Source: Neorhizobium galegae (lineage in GTDB: Bacteria; Pseudomonadota; Alphaproteobacteria; Rhizobiales; Rhizobiaceae). Taken from it: DNA of 64,000 nucleotides. Position 1 is the first letter of the stretch. Each line of letters starts with the position of its first letter. The notes beneath the pieces were generated by a model. The model searched no databases and was not told the origin of the DNA. It worked only from the letters and a program-made list of their open reading frames with translations. The position numbers were made by a program, and so were the translations under genes. Of this stretch, positions 17,330 to 26,776 are shown piece after piece. The stretch is taken from contig NZ_CP090095.1 of the NCBI RefSeq assembly GCF_021391675.1, positions 3,849,501-3,913,500 of the forward strand. Direction: 5' to 3'.

Positions 17330-18154
17330 CTACCGACCGGTGCCGCTCCCCAAGACGGGTTCCGGTTCAACGACCTTGCGATACAGATGCCAGGTCGCGT
17401 GGCCAAGTACGGGGATCACGATAGCCAGACCGGCAAAGAACATCGCAAAACCGACCGCCAGAAGCACCGCCACGATCAGACCCCAGAGCATGAATTCCAT
17501 GGGATTGACCGCGAAGGCTTTCATCGAGGTATAAACCGCTGTCGCCGCACCGGTGTCACGATCAAGAAGCAGCGGAAATGCAATGACTGTGGTGCAAAGC
17601 ACGGCCAGAGCAAAGAGGAAGCCGACGGCATTCCCGTAGAGGATCAGCTGCCAACCCCTGCTCGTCGCGAACACCTCGTTGACCAAAATCATCAGCGATT
17701 CCGGCCGTCCCGGCCCGAACAGGCTGACATAGAGCGACTGCGCCGTCAGGAGCCACAGAATAAAAATCACCGCCAGCATAAGGCCGATGGCGAGGATTGC
17801 CGGGACTGCCGGGGAATGCCTGATTTCGAGCGCATGCTGCCAGGAGGTGTCAAGGCCAAGCTCGCGCCGGCGACTGATTTCATAAAGACCAAGCGCCGCT
17901 ATCGGACCGATCAGGGCAAAGCCTGACATGAGCGGGAACAGCAGCGGCAGCGCATTGGCACCGGATGTCCAATACGCGAGGACCACGCCGGCCACAGGGT
18001 AGATCAGGCAGAGAAAGACGTAGTGCGACGGCTTGGTCCAGAAATCATCCAACCCCTGACGCAGCGAGGTGAAGACATCGGCCACATTGATGCGCCGCAC
18101 GGTGGGATAGGCCACCTTCCTGGCGCCTCCCGCGATCACGTGAAAATGTGCCAT
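17330..18154 (-). CDS. DUF2189 integral membrane protein
   Basis: Membrane protein of 274 residues with about six hydrophobic segments. The opening VRRINVADVFTSLRQGLDDFW and the following PSHYVFLCLIYPVAG are typical of DUF2189. The function of the family is not known, though members often sit beside respiratory oxidase genes, as here. It converges on the oxidase cluster and is separated from it by a hairpin. Confidence 0.85.
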   Translation of the reverse strand: MAHFHVIAGGARKVAYPTVRRINVADVFTSLRQGLDDFWTKPSHYVFLCLIYPVAGVVLAYWTSGANALPLLFPLMSGFALIGPIAALGLYEISRRRELGLDTSWQHALEIRHSPAVPAILAIGLMLAVIFILWLLTAQSLYVSLFGPGRPESLMILVNEVFATSRGWQLILYGNAVGFLFALAVLCTTVIAFPLLLDRDTGAATAVYTSMKAFAVNPMEFMLWGLIVAVLLAVGFAMFFAGLAIVIPVLGHATWHLYRKVVEPEPVLGSGTGR

Positions 18155-18414
18155 AACAATTCCTCTCCATTCTTGTCACAGACAACAACGACCACAACGG
18201 ATGCCCGCGTGAGGAACAGCGCCATAGGACTGAACCTGCACGCGCGAAGATTATACGCCCCCGGTCGAAACTTGACCAGCGGCGCACCCTACGGCGCAGA
18301 ATTGCTGCGCATCCAAGCGTCGTCACATAAACCATACGTCAGTGAGTGGGCATGGAATTGTCACGTTATCGAGCGGTGATCGAACTATGCCGCTGCTGCC
18401 TGAGATCGGGCAAC

Positions 18415-18656
18415 GCGCCCGTCACGACTTTACAATGCGCCATGGCGCGGATGCGATGGATGTCAGTGGCGAGAGACGAGCGTCTGTGCAGTGGCATTAC
18501 GAAGAGATTACGATGCACCAAGAAAATCGAGATGGAACGCCGCAGACCTCCGGCTGATCGGCCCCCCTGCATTGTCCGCTCTCGTTTTCGCAGCAGCAGA
18601 TGGGAAGTCTCCGCCCGATTGTTGCCGACAAGTGAAAAGCGCAACGTGTCCTCAAA
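18415..18656 (-). pseudogene. Remnant of a different IS6-family transposase (C-terminal part)
   Basis: The minus-strand frame reads NNRAETSH followed by RKRERTMQG and RNLFVMPLHRRSSLATDIHRI, the catalytic-Glu block and C-terminus of an IS6-family transposase. No N-terminal half or element ends were found. It is not a copy of the 11.4-kb element, because only the conserved Glu block matches. It is an old, truncated insertion inside the cargo. Confidence 0.7.
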
Positions 18657-19153
18657 CGCGCGCGCATGAGTTGCCGTGCGGAAATCCACTTTCATTGCAT
18701 TCAAAACTTTAACGAAGCCGAGCAATATGAACATCAGACCCGCCGCTCCCGATGACGCGCAGGGCAGCACCGCAACGATCCCGGTGCGCATCTATCTGCT
18801 GATCCTCGACGGAGATTTCGGCGCCGCGATGGCGAGCATTCTACTGCGGCTCAGTGGCGTTGCTATCGACATCGACTTCCGCTTCCTGGGCAGAAACGAA
18901 CAGGCACTTCTTTGAACGAGCCGTGAGCCGTGTGCAAACCGTTGATCGGCGAACCGCGGAGGACTTTTCAACGTGTTCAAAATCTGGTCGCCTTGAAGGG
19001 ATCAGAACCGCCGTTCCAACTCGAAATGAGATCGATTTCAGTCGCTTGAGTTAGATCAACCACAGCGCAGAATGTTGCAGGACCGGCGTGTCTGCGCGCC
19101 CGATTACGTTTACATGTGCCGTACGGTCGGAGTAAAAATCAGGTCAATTTTCT
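18657..19153. other. Intergenic, nothing recognised
   Basis: About 500 bases upstream of the IS6 remnant. The short open frames here (for example 18676-18915 on the plus strand) have no recognisable motif or convincing ribosome site. Nothing else was seen. Confidence 0.5.
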
Positions 19154-19732
19154 CTACTCGGTAACCTCGGATGCTTGTGGTGTGGTAAGGAGCGCCAGGT
19201 AGCTCTTTGCTATCCGCATAAACTCGCGGTCGGTGTCGGATGCGACCTCAAGCTTTGCATGGCGGGCGTCAACCGCCGCCACCATTCTTTCGTCGATCTG
19301 CGGATCCGAGACACGCGCATGATCAACCAAAGCGCGGACGACGGTTTTCAACGCGAAGTTCTGTGCTGAAAGTGCGAGTTGCTTCCGTTCACTTTCATCT
19401 TTTTCGACATCCTCCCGGCGCTCTTTCCGCTTGCTGAGTGCTGCGGGGCTGCCACGCTCCCTTTCCCAATGATGGGCGACATTTCGGCCTGCATACAGGA
19501 TTTTCCATGCGGTTTCGGGATCCCCTCCACTGTTCGTTTCCAGATTGGCCCCGCACAGGCGCAGGAACAGGTGGCGAAGGACACCATCCGCAAAGTAATC
19601 ATGGGGTGATCTGCCCACGCCAAGTGAGAGAAGTTCATCCCCTGCGATCTTGACGGCGTTCTCCATCGCTTCATTGACAGCCGCCAGCAGGGCCTTATCT
19701 GCCGCCTGGAATCGGTTGGTTTCTTTCTGCAT
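19154..19732 (-). CDS. Hypothetical soluble protein
   Basis: Open frame of 192 residues, ATG start, no signal peptide or membrane helix. Composition is charged and helical, with a Lys/Glu-rich stretch near 105-120. No family was recognised. It lies about 40 bases downstream of the DUF5996-GNAT gene on the same strand, so the two could be co-transcribed. Its codon use looks like that of its neighbours, which supports it being a real gene. Confidence 0.6.
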   Translation of the reverse strand: MQKETNRFQAADKALLAAVNEAMENAVKIAGDELLSLGVGRSPHDYFADGVLRHLFLRLCGANLETNSGGDPETAWKILYAGRNVAHHWERERGSPAALSKRKERREDVEKDESERKQLALSAQNFALKTVVRALVDHARVSDPQIDERMVAAVDARHAKLEVASDTDREFMRIAKSYLALLTTPQASEVTE

Positions 19733-19775
19733 GCCGTCCTCTCATGCCTTTCAGCCGGGCTTTTCGGCAGGTTTA

Positions 19776-21026
19776 TCACTTCCGAAGGACGTCCTGCCAT
19801 TCCGGATGACGTTCAATCTGAGCTTTGGCAAACGGGCAGAGGGGAATGATCGTCACCCCTTCACGCCGGGCATCCTCGACCGCCTGGCGCACAAGGCGCT
19901 CACCGATCTTCCGGCCCCGCAAGGCGGCAGGAACGTCGGTATGGTCGATGATGATAAGGTCTTTGCCAGCGTGACTGTAGGTCATCTCCGCTTCGACGCC
20001 CTCAACCACTATTCGGTAGCGCCCCTTTGACGCCCCATCCTCCCGCTCAACCTCGTCGTTTACCGAGGGGGCGGGCTTCTTCAGACGTTCTGCATCCGGC
20101 GTGCGAGCGTTCCCGCGCTGCCCATGAGCGCATTCGAGCAGCTCACGGTCCCAGTCTCCCGGATCGGCGGCGGCTTCATAGGTCGACACGAGAAACGCCA
20201 GGAGGGCTTCGTCTGGATCGTCAGCAGATTGCACCGCATCGTAAGGCAAAATGAACTCGGACAGGCCCTCATGCCAGAAAGCAGCATCGGGCCGGACCGT
20301 CGCGCCGCGAAAGCCGTTCGGCGCCGGATAGGCATAAGCGTAGAACGCCGGATAATCGAGGCCGCCGCCGCCCGGCCAAAAGCCTGCCGAGGAAACCTCG
20401 CGGTCATAGGCTTCCTGGGCCACGCTGTCGGGAAGCGCCGGAATGCCGCCGGGATGGATTGGCGCGCGTCGTCCCGAAAAGCGGGTGACGGCCAGATCGA
20501 AACTTCCCCAGAAGAGATGAACCGGACTGGATTTTCCGAGAAACGAGGTCCGAAATGTCTTGAAAACCCTGTCTGCTGCCATCAACGCCTGATGAAAACG
20601 CGAAACGGCGTCTCGATCGTAAGGCCTTTCGCGATGGTCTTCTGTAAACGGTACAGGCTCCGCCACTTCATTCGGCTGGCCGTGGAAGTCCGGCGTACCG
20701 CCGAGCTCGGTAAGCAGGCGGGTGAAGCTGGCATGAAACTCTGCGACCGTGGATGTCCTCAGCGCAAAGGATGCCTGGCGGCCATCGCCGCTCTTTCCCA
20801 CGACCGCATGCTCATGGAAGTCGAACAGGATCTCGATCCCAGGACCATCAGGGATCGAGGACGATGCCAAACCGGAAGGCGTCACGTAAAAGGTCGCGTT
20901 CCAGGAATGGTTGAGCCAAGGCGTATGGGCCAGCCGATACTTGCCGGCAACCTGGAGGTAGAGATGCAGCGCGGAACACGTCTCACGCCAGCTCAGGTAA
21001 TCGAGGCTTGGCCATTTTTCGCTCAT
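19776..21026 (-). CDS. DUF5996 domain fused to a GNAT-like (YjdJ/NATD1-type) acetyltransferase
   Basis: Protein of 416 residues with two parts. Residues 1 to about 300 read as DUF5996: WPSLDYLSWRETCSALH at the start, then HSWNATFYVTPSGL and VHLFWGSFDLAVTRFSGR. The last 90 residues form a small GNAT-type domain with MTYSHAGKDLIIIDHTDVP, the acetyl-CoA loop RGRKIGERLVRQAVEDARREG and IIPLCPFAKAQIERHPEW. ATG 21026 is chosen because the DUF5996 opening begins there; the longer frame upstream is not homologous. The function of DUF5996 is unknown, so the fused product's substrate is also unknown. Confidence 0.82.
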   Translation of the reverse strand: MSEKWPSLDYLSWRETCSALHLYLQVAGKYRLAHTPWLNHSWNATFYVTPSGLASSSIPDGPGIEILFDFHEHAVVGKSGDGRQASFALRTSTVAEFHASFTRLLTELGGTPDFHGQPNEVAEPVPFTEDHRERPYDRDAVSRFHQALMAADRVFKTFRTSFLGKSSPVHLFWGSFDLAVTRFSGRRAPIHPGGIPALPDSVAQEAYDREVSSAGFWPGGGGLDYPAFYAYAYPAPNGFRGATVRPDAAFWHEGLSEFILPYDAVQSADDPDEALLAFLVSTYEAAADPGDWDRELLECAHGQRGNARTPDAERLKKPAPSVNDEVEREDGASKGRYRIVVEGVEAEMTYSHAGKDLIIIDHTDVPAALRGRKIGERLVRQAVEDARREGVTIIPLCPFAKAQIERHPEWQDVLRK

Positions 21027-21117
21027 TTCGCTTTCTCCATGTTGTCGAACGAACAGGTCGGTTCGTGCATACCGTTGTTGATCGATCAGGCATGCCGGCA
21101 ATCGCCGAACCACACCG

Positions 21118-22053
21118 TCAGTCCGGAAGGGGGATATGCTCATCCCGGTCATTGATGGGCAGATCGAAGCGTCCCTTGCCCCAGTTCTCTGCGCGCCATT
21201 CGGCCTTGGCTTCTTCGATACGCTCCTTTGACGAAGCGACAAAGTTCCACCAGATGTAACGTGGTCCGGAGAGTGTCGCGCCACCGAGGATCATCAGCCT
21301 TGCACCTCTGTCACCGGCCGCGACAGTGATCTTGTCGCCGGGGCGGAACACCATCATTTGCGGCGCTTCGAACTCCTGGCCGGCGATCGAGACCGAGCCT
21401 TCGACGATATAGATGCCTCTGTCCTCGTGATTGTCCGGCAACGGCAGTCGGCGCCCTGATGCCAGCGTCACGTCGGCATAGAATGTCTCGGAGAACATGG
21501 TGGCTGGGGCGATCTGGCCGTAGGCGTTCCCCAAGATGAGCCGCACAGAAACGCCCTGGTCCTCGATGACTGGCAATACGTCTTTGCCGTGGTGCTCGAA
21601 CGTGGGCTCCACGTCTTCGTGGCTGTCAGGCAGAGCAAGCCAGGTCTGGATTCCGAACAAGCTGTTCGGCCCGGTTCGGGCCGTTGCCGTCGTGCGCTCC
21701 GAATGCGACACGCCGCGGCCGGCAACCATCCAGTTCAACTCGCCGGGACGGATGATCTGGTCGGCGCCGGTGCTGTCGCGATGGTGAAAGTCGCCGCGAT
21801 AGAGATAGGTGACCGTGCCGAGGCCGATATGTGGGTGCGGCCGGACATCAATGCCTTGGCCTGTCAGGAGTTCGGCCGGGCCGGCCTGGTCAAAAAAAAT
21901 GAAAGGTCCGACCATTTGCCGCTTGGGCGCAGGCAAGGCGCGTCGAACTTCAAAACCGCCTAGGTCCCGGGCACGCGGAATGATGAGGGTTTCGATCGCG
22001 TCAATACCGACCTCGTCAGGGCAACCTGGTTCGATTGCGGGGTTCCAGCTCAT
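21118..22053 (-). CDS. Pirin-family protein (bicupin)
   Basis: Pirin-type protein of 311 residues. The N-terminal cupin shows the metal-binding pattern RPHPHIGLGTVTYLYRG with later GRGVSHSE, and the C-terminal cupin includes GIYIVEGSVSIAG. Pirins are iron-binding; some have quercetinase activity and others are regulatory, and the sequence does not decide between these. It is on the same strand as the SDR and LLM genes upstream, 72 bases after the SDR stop. The group probably responds to an oxidative or xenobiotic signal, which is inference. Confidence 0.9.
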   Translation of the reverse strand: MSWNPAIEPGCPDEVGIDAIETLIIPRARDLGGFEVRRALPAPKRQMVGPFIFFDQAGPAELLTGQGIDVRPHPHIGLGTVTYLYRGDFHHRDSTGADQIIRPGELNWMVAGRGVSHSERTTATARTGPNSLFGIQTWLALPDSHEDVEPTFEHHGKDVLPVIEDQGVSVRLILGNAYGQIAPATMFSETFYADVTLASGRRLPLPDNHEDRGIYIVEGSVSIAGQEFEAPQMMVFRPGDKITVAAGDRGARLMILGGATLSGPRYIWWNFVASSKERIEEAKAEWRAENWGKGRFDLPINDRDEHIPLPD

Positions 22054-22125
22054 GTCATCGTCCTTTTCTGTCCTACGTGGACCGTAATGTCGAAGGTCGA
22101 TCGTCCACGCTCGTAAAGCGCGATT

Positions 22126-23007
22126 TCAATCCAGGCCAACCAGTTTCAGCCCCAGTTTCAGCCGAAGTGCGTCAAGCTCTTCGTCGGATTTCTCGCGGAC
22201 TGCGCGCAGCATGGCCTCGGCATCGTCGCCGATAGGCGCCCGGAGGGGAGCGGGGTGCTGCTCGGCGATCTCGATTATGCGTGCTGCGGCCACGGATCGA
22301 GCCATGCCGGTTGCCTGCAAGCTTTCGAGCCCGGCGGAAAAGGTGCTGAACCTCTTGCCGTACAGCTTGCGTTCACCCGGCGTCATCGTCTCTGTCGCCC
22401 GCTTCAGAGCTGCAGCACTCCCCTCAGTGCTCCCTTGTTCCAGATTGCCGACAGAAGCGATCACGACGTCGATCCCGAAAGGCCTCAGTTCGGCACGATA
22501 GGCTGCCGAGAACACTTCGATGGCAGCGCTCGATGCGTGCGACGGTCCGTTAAAGGGGAGAGGAACGCTGGCGGACCAAGCGCTGATCTGCACGATCCGG
22601 CCGTGCGCCTTGCGCAACGCTGGCAGGAACGCGTTTATGACGGACAGAGTGCTAAAAACGTTCACTTCAAATACATTTCGAATGGAATCAAGCGAGACGA
22701 CCTCGATCGGGCCTGGCGCGAAGACGGTCGCGTTGTTGATCAATATATTGATGCCGCTATTGCCAAGCGCGTCGGTCACTCCTCCGACCCAGGCGAGGAG
22801 ACCATCCACCTTGGTCACGTTGCAGACCGCCAAGCTGACACGCCCGCCGGAGGCCTCCTTGAGCTCGCGGGCCTCGGCTGCCGAGACGGCCGTCCCGAAG
22901 ACGATATATCCCCTTGCGGCAAACCCGAGTGCAATATCGCGGCCAAGACCGCTGCCCGCGCCAGTGATAGCGACAGCACGAGCCTGACGTGACGACGATG
23001 CGATCAT
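22126..23007 (-). CDS. Short-chain dehydrogenase/reductase-family protein with atypical active site
   Basis: Rossmann-fold protein of 293 residues. The NAD(P) loop TGAGSGLGRDIA is at the N-terminus, and ILINNATVFAPG matches the structural NNA motif. Where classical members have YxxxK, this protein reads PSHASSAAIE: both the Tyr and the Lys positions hold Ser. It may therefore not be a classical dehydrogenase. It lies between the pirin gene downstream and the LLM-oxidoreductase gene upstream, with short gaps on one strand, suggesting a shared transcript. Confidence 0.85.
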   Translation of the reverse strand: MIASSSRQARAVAITGAGSGLGRDIALGFAARGYIVFGTAVSAAEARELKEASGGRVSLAVCNVTKVDGLLAWVGGVTDALGNSGINILINNATVFAPGPIEVVSLDSIRNVFEVNVFSTLSVINAFLPALRKAHGRIVQISAWSASVPLPFNGPSHASSAAIEVFSAAYRAELRPFGIDVVIASVGNLEQGSTEGSAAALKRATETMTPGERKLYGKRFSTFSAGLESLQATGMARSVAAARIIEIAEQHPAPLRAPIGDDAEAMLRAVREKSDEELDALRLKLGLKLVGLD

Positions 23008-23034
23008 GATGGTTCCTTCACGGATTGCTTGACC

Positions 23035-24075
23035 TCAGGACTTCGCTCTCACCGTTCTGATGATCGGCGCGACTTCCATGCCCAGAAGTTCGATCGATTG
23101 CTTCATCGCCGCCGGCTCAAGAGCCGCCGTGCTCATCTGGAAGGTGATGCGGGAGATGCCCCCAAGCGTCTCACTGGCATAACGCATCTTGGCTGCGACC
23201 GTTGCAGGATCACCGACGAGGAACGCACCCTGTGGACCGGCCATCGCGTCGAACTGCTGGCGCGTCGGTGGCGACCAACCGCGCTCACGACCGATCGTCG
23301 CCGTCAGATGTGCCCAGCCGGGGAAGAAGGCATCCCTGGCTGCCTGGTAGGTTTCGCCGACAAAGCCCATGGCGTGGACACCGACCTTGAGCTTGGCCGG
23401 CTCATGTCCAGCGCGCACACCACTCTCACGATAGAGATCGACGAGCGGACGAAAATGTTCGAAACTGCCGCCGATGATCGCTACCATCAGCGGCAGGCCG
23501 AGCGTGCCGGCGCGAGCAAAAGATTGCGGGGTACCGCCGACGCCGATCCAGAGCGGAATCTGCGGCTGATGCGGACGCGGGAAGACGCCCTGCCCTCTCA
23601 GTGCCGGGCGGAAACGCCCATCCCAGGTGATACTGGTCGTCTCACCGAGCTTGAGAAACAGGTCGAGCTTCTCCGCAAAGAGTTCGTCATAGTCACGTGT
23701 ATCGAGACCGAACAGCGGATAGGCCTCGATAAATGAACCTCGTCCAACGACGACTTCAGCGCGGCCCTTGGAAATCAGATCAAGCGTTGCAAATTCCTGG
23801 AAGACCCGCACCGGATCGGCAGCGCTCAGAACCGTCACTGCGCTTGTCAATCTGATACGGCTTGTCCGCGCTGCTGCTGCGGCTAAAATGACCGCAGGTG
23901 CGGAATCAAGAAATTCGCCGCGATGGTGCTCGCCGATACCGAAGACATCAAGTCCGACCCTGTCTGCGGTCTCCACTTCCTCGATGAGTTCGGCCATGCG
24001 TTCGGTCGGAGACGGGAGCTTTCCTGTCGCCGGATCCGGGAGGATGGCCGCAAAGCTGTCGATGCCAATTTCCAT
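23035..24075 (-). CDS. LLM-class flavin-dependent oxidoreductase
   Basis: Luciferase-like monooxygenase-fold protein of 346 residues. Family marks include DVFGIGEHHRGEFLDSAPAV near the N-terminus, then RIRLTSAVTVLSAADPVRV and GRAEVVVGRGSF. Such enzymes use reduced flavin from a partner reductase. The ATG at 24075 is chosen because the protein then begins MEIGIDSFA, the family start; an in-frame codon five residues earlier is less likely. It is 27 bases upstream of the SDR gene. Confidence 0.9.
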   Translation of the reverse strand: MEIGIDSFAAILPDPATGKLPSPTERMAELIEEVETADRVGLDVFGIGEHHRGEFLDSAPAVILAAAAARTSRIRLTSAVTVLSAADPVRVFQEFATLDLISKGRAEVVVGRGSFIEAYPLFGLDTRDYDELFAEKLDLFLKLGETTSITWDGRFRPALRGQGVFPRPHQPQIPLWIGVGGTPQSFARAGTLGLPLMVAIIGGSFEHFRPLVDLYRESGVRAGHEPAKLKVGVHAMGFVGETYQAARDAFFPGWAHLTATIGRERGWSPPTRQQFDAMAGPQGAFLVGDPATVAAKMRYASETLGGISRITFQMSTAALEPAAMKQSIELLGMEVAPIIRTVRAKS

Positions 24076-24210
24076 GAAAAGCCCTCGCAATATGGTTGAT
24101 CAGTCGATGTCGCCTGCGATTGAGACCGGGGGCAATAACGCGTAGCCACAGTAAAGTCCCCTGAAACGACGGTCCCGCGCAATTGCTTGCGCGGAATATA
24201 GAAATTCGAA

Positions 24211-24954
24211 TTACGCCGTTTCGGTGCGGATCTCTGCTTCCTTCGGGTCGAACATGGCGGTGCCGCCGAGGGTTGCCGCGGCCGGTACTTCATCCTGGAG
24301 CACATCCCAGTGCTCGACGAGCTTGCCGTTCTCGACACGGAAGAGATCGACCACGATTTGCGTATTTTCGGCCCAGCCGCGGATGCGGCCATGGATGGCG
24401 ACGAAATTCCCCTCGGCGAGCATGAGGCCGGGTTCGTAGTACACGTCCTGCGGCAGGTTGCTGACCAGCGCCTGCAGGGCGTCGCGGCCTTGGGGGATGT
24501 TGGGATTGTGCTGGACGTAATCCTGGGCGTACAGCCGCTCGACGGCCGCCACCTCGTGACGCTGGAACAGCGAAGTCATCGCCTCGCGCACCAGCGTCTT
24601 GTTGCGCTGGGGACGATCGTCGATGATACGATCGGGGGCACGCGTAATGGCAATCGACCCGGTCATCCGCAGGAACTGGCCGTTCGCCAATGTCGCATGC
24701 GAGTGGATCAGGCCACGGTCGTAGTCCTGGACGTTGGTGACTGTGGCACCGTCCTTCTCCTGCCAGCTGACGGCAAACATGCTGTTGCCAAGCGGCACGA
24801 CGTGAATATCGACGATCTCGATGTGAGCAAGCGGCCCCTCCTTGATCTCGAACTTCAATTGCGTGTCGGATAAAAGCGACAGGCTCGCTGTGAAGTTTGT
24901 GTAGGAAACATCCAACTCCAAACCAACGGGAAAATGATCGATCGACAAATTCAT
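24211..24954 (-). CDS. MoaF-like domain fused to a SnoaL/NTF2-like domain
   Basis: Protein of 247 residues in two parts. Residues 1 to about 105 resemble the MoaF family (FAVSWQEKDGATVTNVQDYDRG). The rest is a SnoaL/NTF2-like cone fold, with AAVERLYAQDYVQHNPNIPQGRDA and LVEHWDVLQDEVP. The latter pattern is common in small stress-linked polyketide-cyclase-like proteins; catalysis is unproven. The gene lies between the LLM and isochorismatase genes on the same strand. Confidence 0.78.
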   Translation of the reverse strand: MNLSIDHFPVGLELDVSYTNFTASLSLLSDTQLKFEIKEGPLAHIEIVDIHVVPLGNSMFAVSWQEKDGATVTNVQDYDRGLIHSHATLANGQFLRMTGSIAITRAPDRIIDDRPQRNKTLVREAMTSLFQRHEVAAVERLYAQDYVQHNPNIPQGRDALQALVSNLPQDVYYEPGLMLAEGNFVAIHGRIRGWAENTQIVVDLFRVENGKLVEHWDVLQDEVPAAATLGGTAMFDPKEAEIRTETA

Positions 24955-25034
24955 GGTCCTTTTTCATGTTCGCTGGAGAGGGATGGCGAGGTTCGGCAAT
25001 ACATCGTCGAAGCCTCGCCATCCGCGTCAGATCA

Positions 25035-25685
25035 TCAGGCTATTTTGGGAACCGGCGTGTTGAGCAGCTGCTGTTCCCAGAGATAGGCAATGCCGCTGCC
25101 GCCAACATGCTGGATGATGACATCGGTGACCTTGGCAGCGCTTTCGGCTCGGGCCCAGTCACGCTGCCATTCGGCCGCCAGTGCAAGCCAGGTCATCATA
25201 TTCGCGCCGGCCGCGATCATGCGCTGGATGGCGAGTTGATGAGCTTCGACCGAAACACCGCCGGAAGCGTCGGTGATGACCGTCACGTCCCAGCCTTCGC
25301 CGAGCGCCTGGATCGCCGGCATCGCAACGCATACCTCTGTCCACAGGCCGGCGATGACCAGCTGCTTGCGGCCCGTTGCCTTGACCGCGTCCACAACCTT
25401 CTGGTCCTGCCAAGTATTGATGAAAGTCCGGTCGATGATTTCCTGGCCGGGGAATACGTCCGCGATCTGCGGAAACAGGTTGCCACCCCGTTCGGCGATG
25501 ACGGTGGTCAGGATCGTGGGCACGCCAAAAGCCTTTGCGGCCTTGGCCAGGCCCACGGTGTTGTTGACTACCATCTGCGGCTCGTGGCTGTTCAGGTTCG
25601 CAAGCTGGTAGGGCTGGTGGTCGATCAGAACCAGTACCGAATCTTCGGGACGAAGGAGTGACGAAAGGCCGTTACGAAAGGTCAT
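25035..25685 (-). CDS. Isochorismatase-family cysteine hydrolase
   Basis: Hydrolase of 216 residues. The family triad is visible as Asp in VLVLIDHQPYQL, Lys in the QKVVDAVKATGRKQLVIAG region, and Cys in GLWTEVCVAMPAIQA. It reads like the YcaC-type subgroup, whose substrates are uncertain. The ATG at 25685 is taken as the start; the open frame extends 65 codons upstream, but that part is not homologous and overlaps the divergent promoter region. The gene is divergent from the LysR gene at 25841 with about 155 bases between, the classic arrangement for LysR control. Confidence 0.9.
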   Translation of the reverse strand: MTFRNGLSSLLRPEDSVLVLIDHQPYQLANLNSHEPQMVVNNTVGLAKAAKAFGVPTILTTVIAERGGNLFPQIADVFPGQEIIDRTFINTWQDQKVVDAVKATGRKQLVIAGLWTEVCVAMPAIQALGEGWDVTVITDASGGVSVEAHQLAIQRMIAAGANMMTWLALAAEWQRDWARAESAAKVTDVIIQHVGGSGIAYLWEQQLLNTPVPKIA

Positions 25686-25840
25686 GATAAATCCTCTACT
25701 GTCATTTTGTCGGTGTGTTGAACTATTTGAGCGGCATGCGCTGACAGCGGCGCTGCCGTCGGCGCGGACAGTGTCATTCCACCAAATGATGCGATAGTGC
25801 TCGTTCTTGCAAAGCTGTGTCGCGAAACGGGGAACACAAA

Positions 25841-26725
25841 TTGGACATCGAAGACCTGAGGACGTTTGTGGAGGTTGCAAACGCTGGAGGTGTCACGGCC
25901 GCCGGGTTGCGACTTGGTGTCTCGAAGTCGATGGTCAGCCGACGGCTGGTCCGGCTTGAGGAGGAACTCGGCGTGCAGCTTCTTGCGAGAAGCACTCGTG
26001 GCGCCGCGCTCACGGAGGCGGGCAGCACATTCCGGGATTATGCAGCAAGAGTCTGTGCGGAAATCGACGTGGCGAAGGAAACGATCTTGCCTGCCGGTGA
26101 GCTTCGCGGGCGCTTGCGGATCGCTGCACCGCTGTCGTTCGGGCCAACGCACTTCGCTAACGTCTTAGCGGAGATGGCGCGCCGACATCCGCTTCTGCAA
26201 ATCCAGACCTGTTACAGTGACCAGGTGGTCGATCTCATCACAGAAGGCTACGACTGTGCCATACGGCTCGGCTATCTTCAGGACTCCAATCTGATCGCGA
26301 GACGCGTCGGGCCGATCTACGGGAAGCTTGTTGCGAGCCCCGACTATGTTGAGAAACACGGATCTCCCGAGACGCCGGAAGATCTCGCCAACCATCAGGC
26401 TCTCATGCAGGGAACGGAAGCTTGGCAGTTTCTGGATGGCGAGAAGATCATTACGGTCAATCCGCGAGGGCGCTTCAAAGCTGACAACGCCGTTGCTCTC
26501 ACGGCCGCCGCGGTAGCGGGTATTGGGATAGCCTATCTCCCCGAAGGGCTTATCAAAGAGCATGTTGCCTCGGGTGCGCTTGTTTGCGTAATGACAAACT
26601 ATCCCCCACCGACGGCTGGGATTTATGTTGTGCGGCCACCGGCTCAATATCCGGCCAGGAAAGTGCGCGTCCTGACCGAAATGCTGATCGAATGCTTCGA
26701 TGATGGTGCGGCCTCGGAGGCTTAA
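25841..26725 (+). CDS. LysR-family transcriptional regulator
   Basis: Regulator of 294 residues with an N-terminal winged helix (LRTFVEVANAGGVTAAGLRLGVSKSMVSRRLVRLEEELGVQLL, about 5-45) and a periplasmic-binding-like effector domain. The TTG at 25841 is preferred: GGGGA lies about 7 bases upstream and the protein then begins Met-Asp-Ile-Glu-Asp, the family start. A GTG eight codons earlier is the alternative. It is divergent from the isochorismatase gene, so the group leftward of it (25685 to 21118) is the likely regulon. Confidence 0.92.
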   Translation: MDIEDLRTFVEVANAGGVTAAGLRLGVSKSMVSRRLVRLEEELGVQLLARSTRGAALTEAGSTFRDYAARVCAEIDVAKETILPAGELRGRLRIAAPLSFGPTHFANVLAEMARRHPLLQIQTCYSDQVVDLITEGYDCAIRLGYLQDSNLIARRVGPIYGKLVASPDYVEKHGSPETPEDLANHQALMQGTEAWQFLDGEKIITVNPRGRFKADNAVALTAAAVAGIGIAYLPEGLIKEHVASGALVCVMTNYPPPTAGIYVVRPPAQYPARKVRVLTEMLIECFDDGAASEA

Positions 26726-26741
26726 GGCGGCTTTCGCCTTT
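26724..26741 (+). terminator. Hairpin after the LysR gene
   Basis: AAGGCG and CGCCTT pair around a 5-base loop directly after the LysR stop, followed by a short T-stretch. The stem is short, so termination may be partial. It lies between convergent reading frames. Confidence 0.5.
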
Positions 26742-26776
26742 CGCAGCGGATTGGCGTCGGTACGTTGATCGGCACT

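Noticed and set aside
18676..18915. Small plus-strand open frame of 79 residues
   Set aside because: No ribosome site, no motif, and it lies in a region with a decayed transposase.
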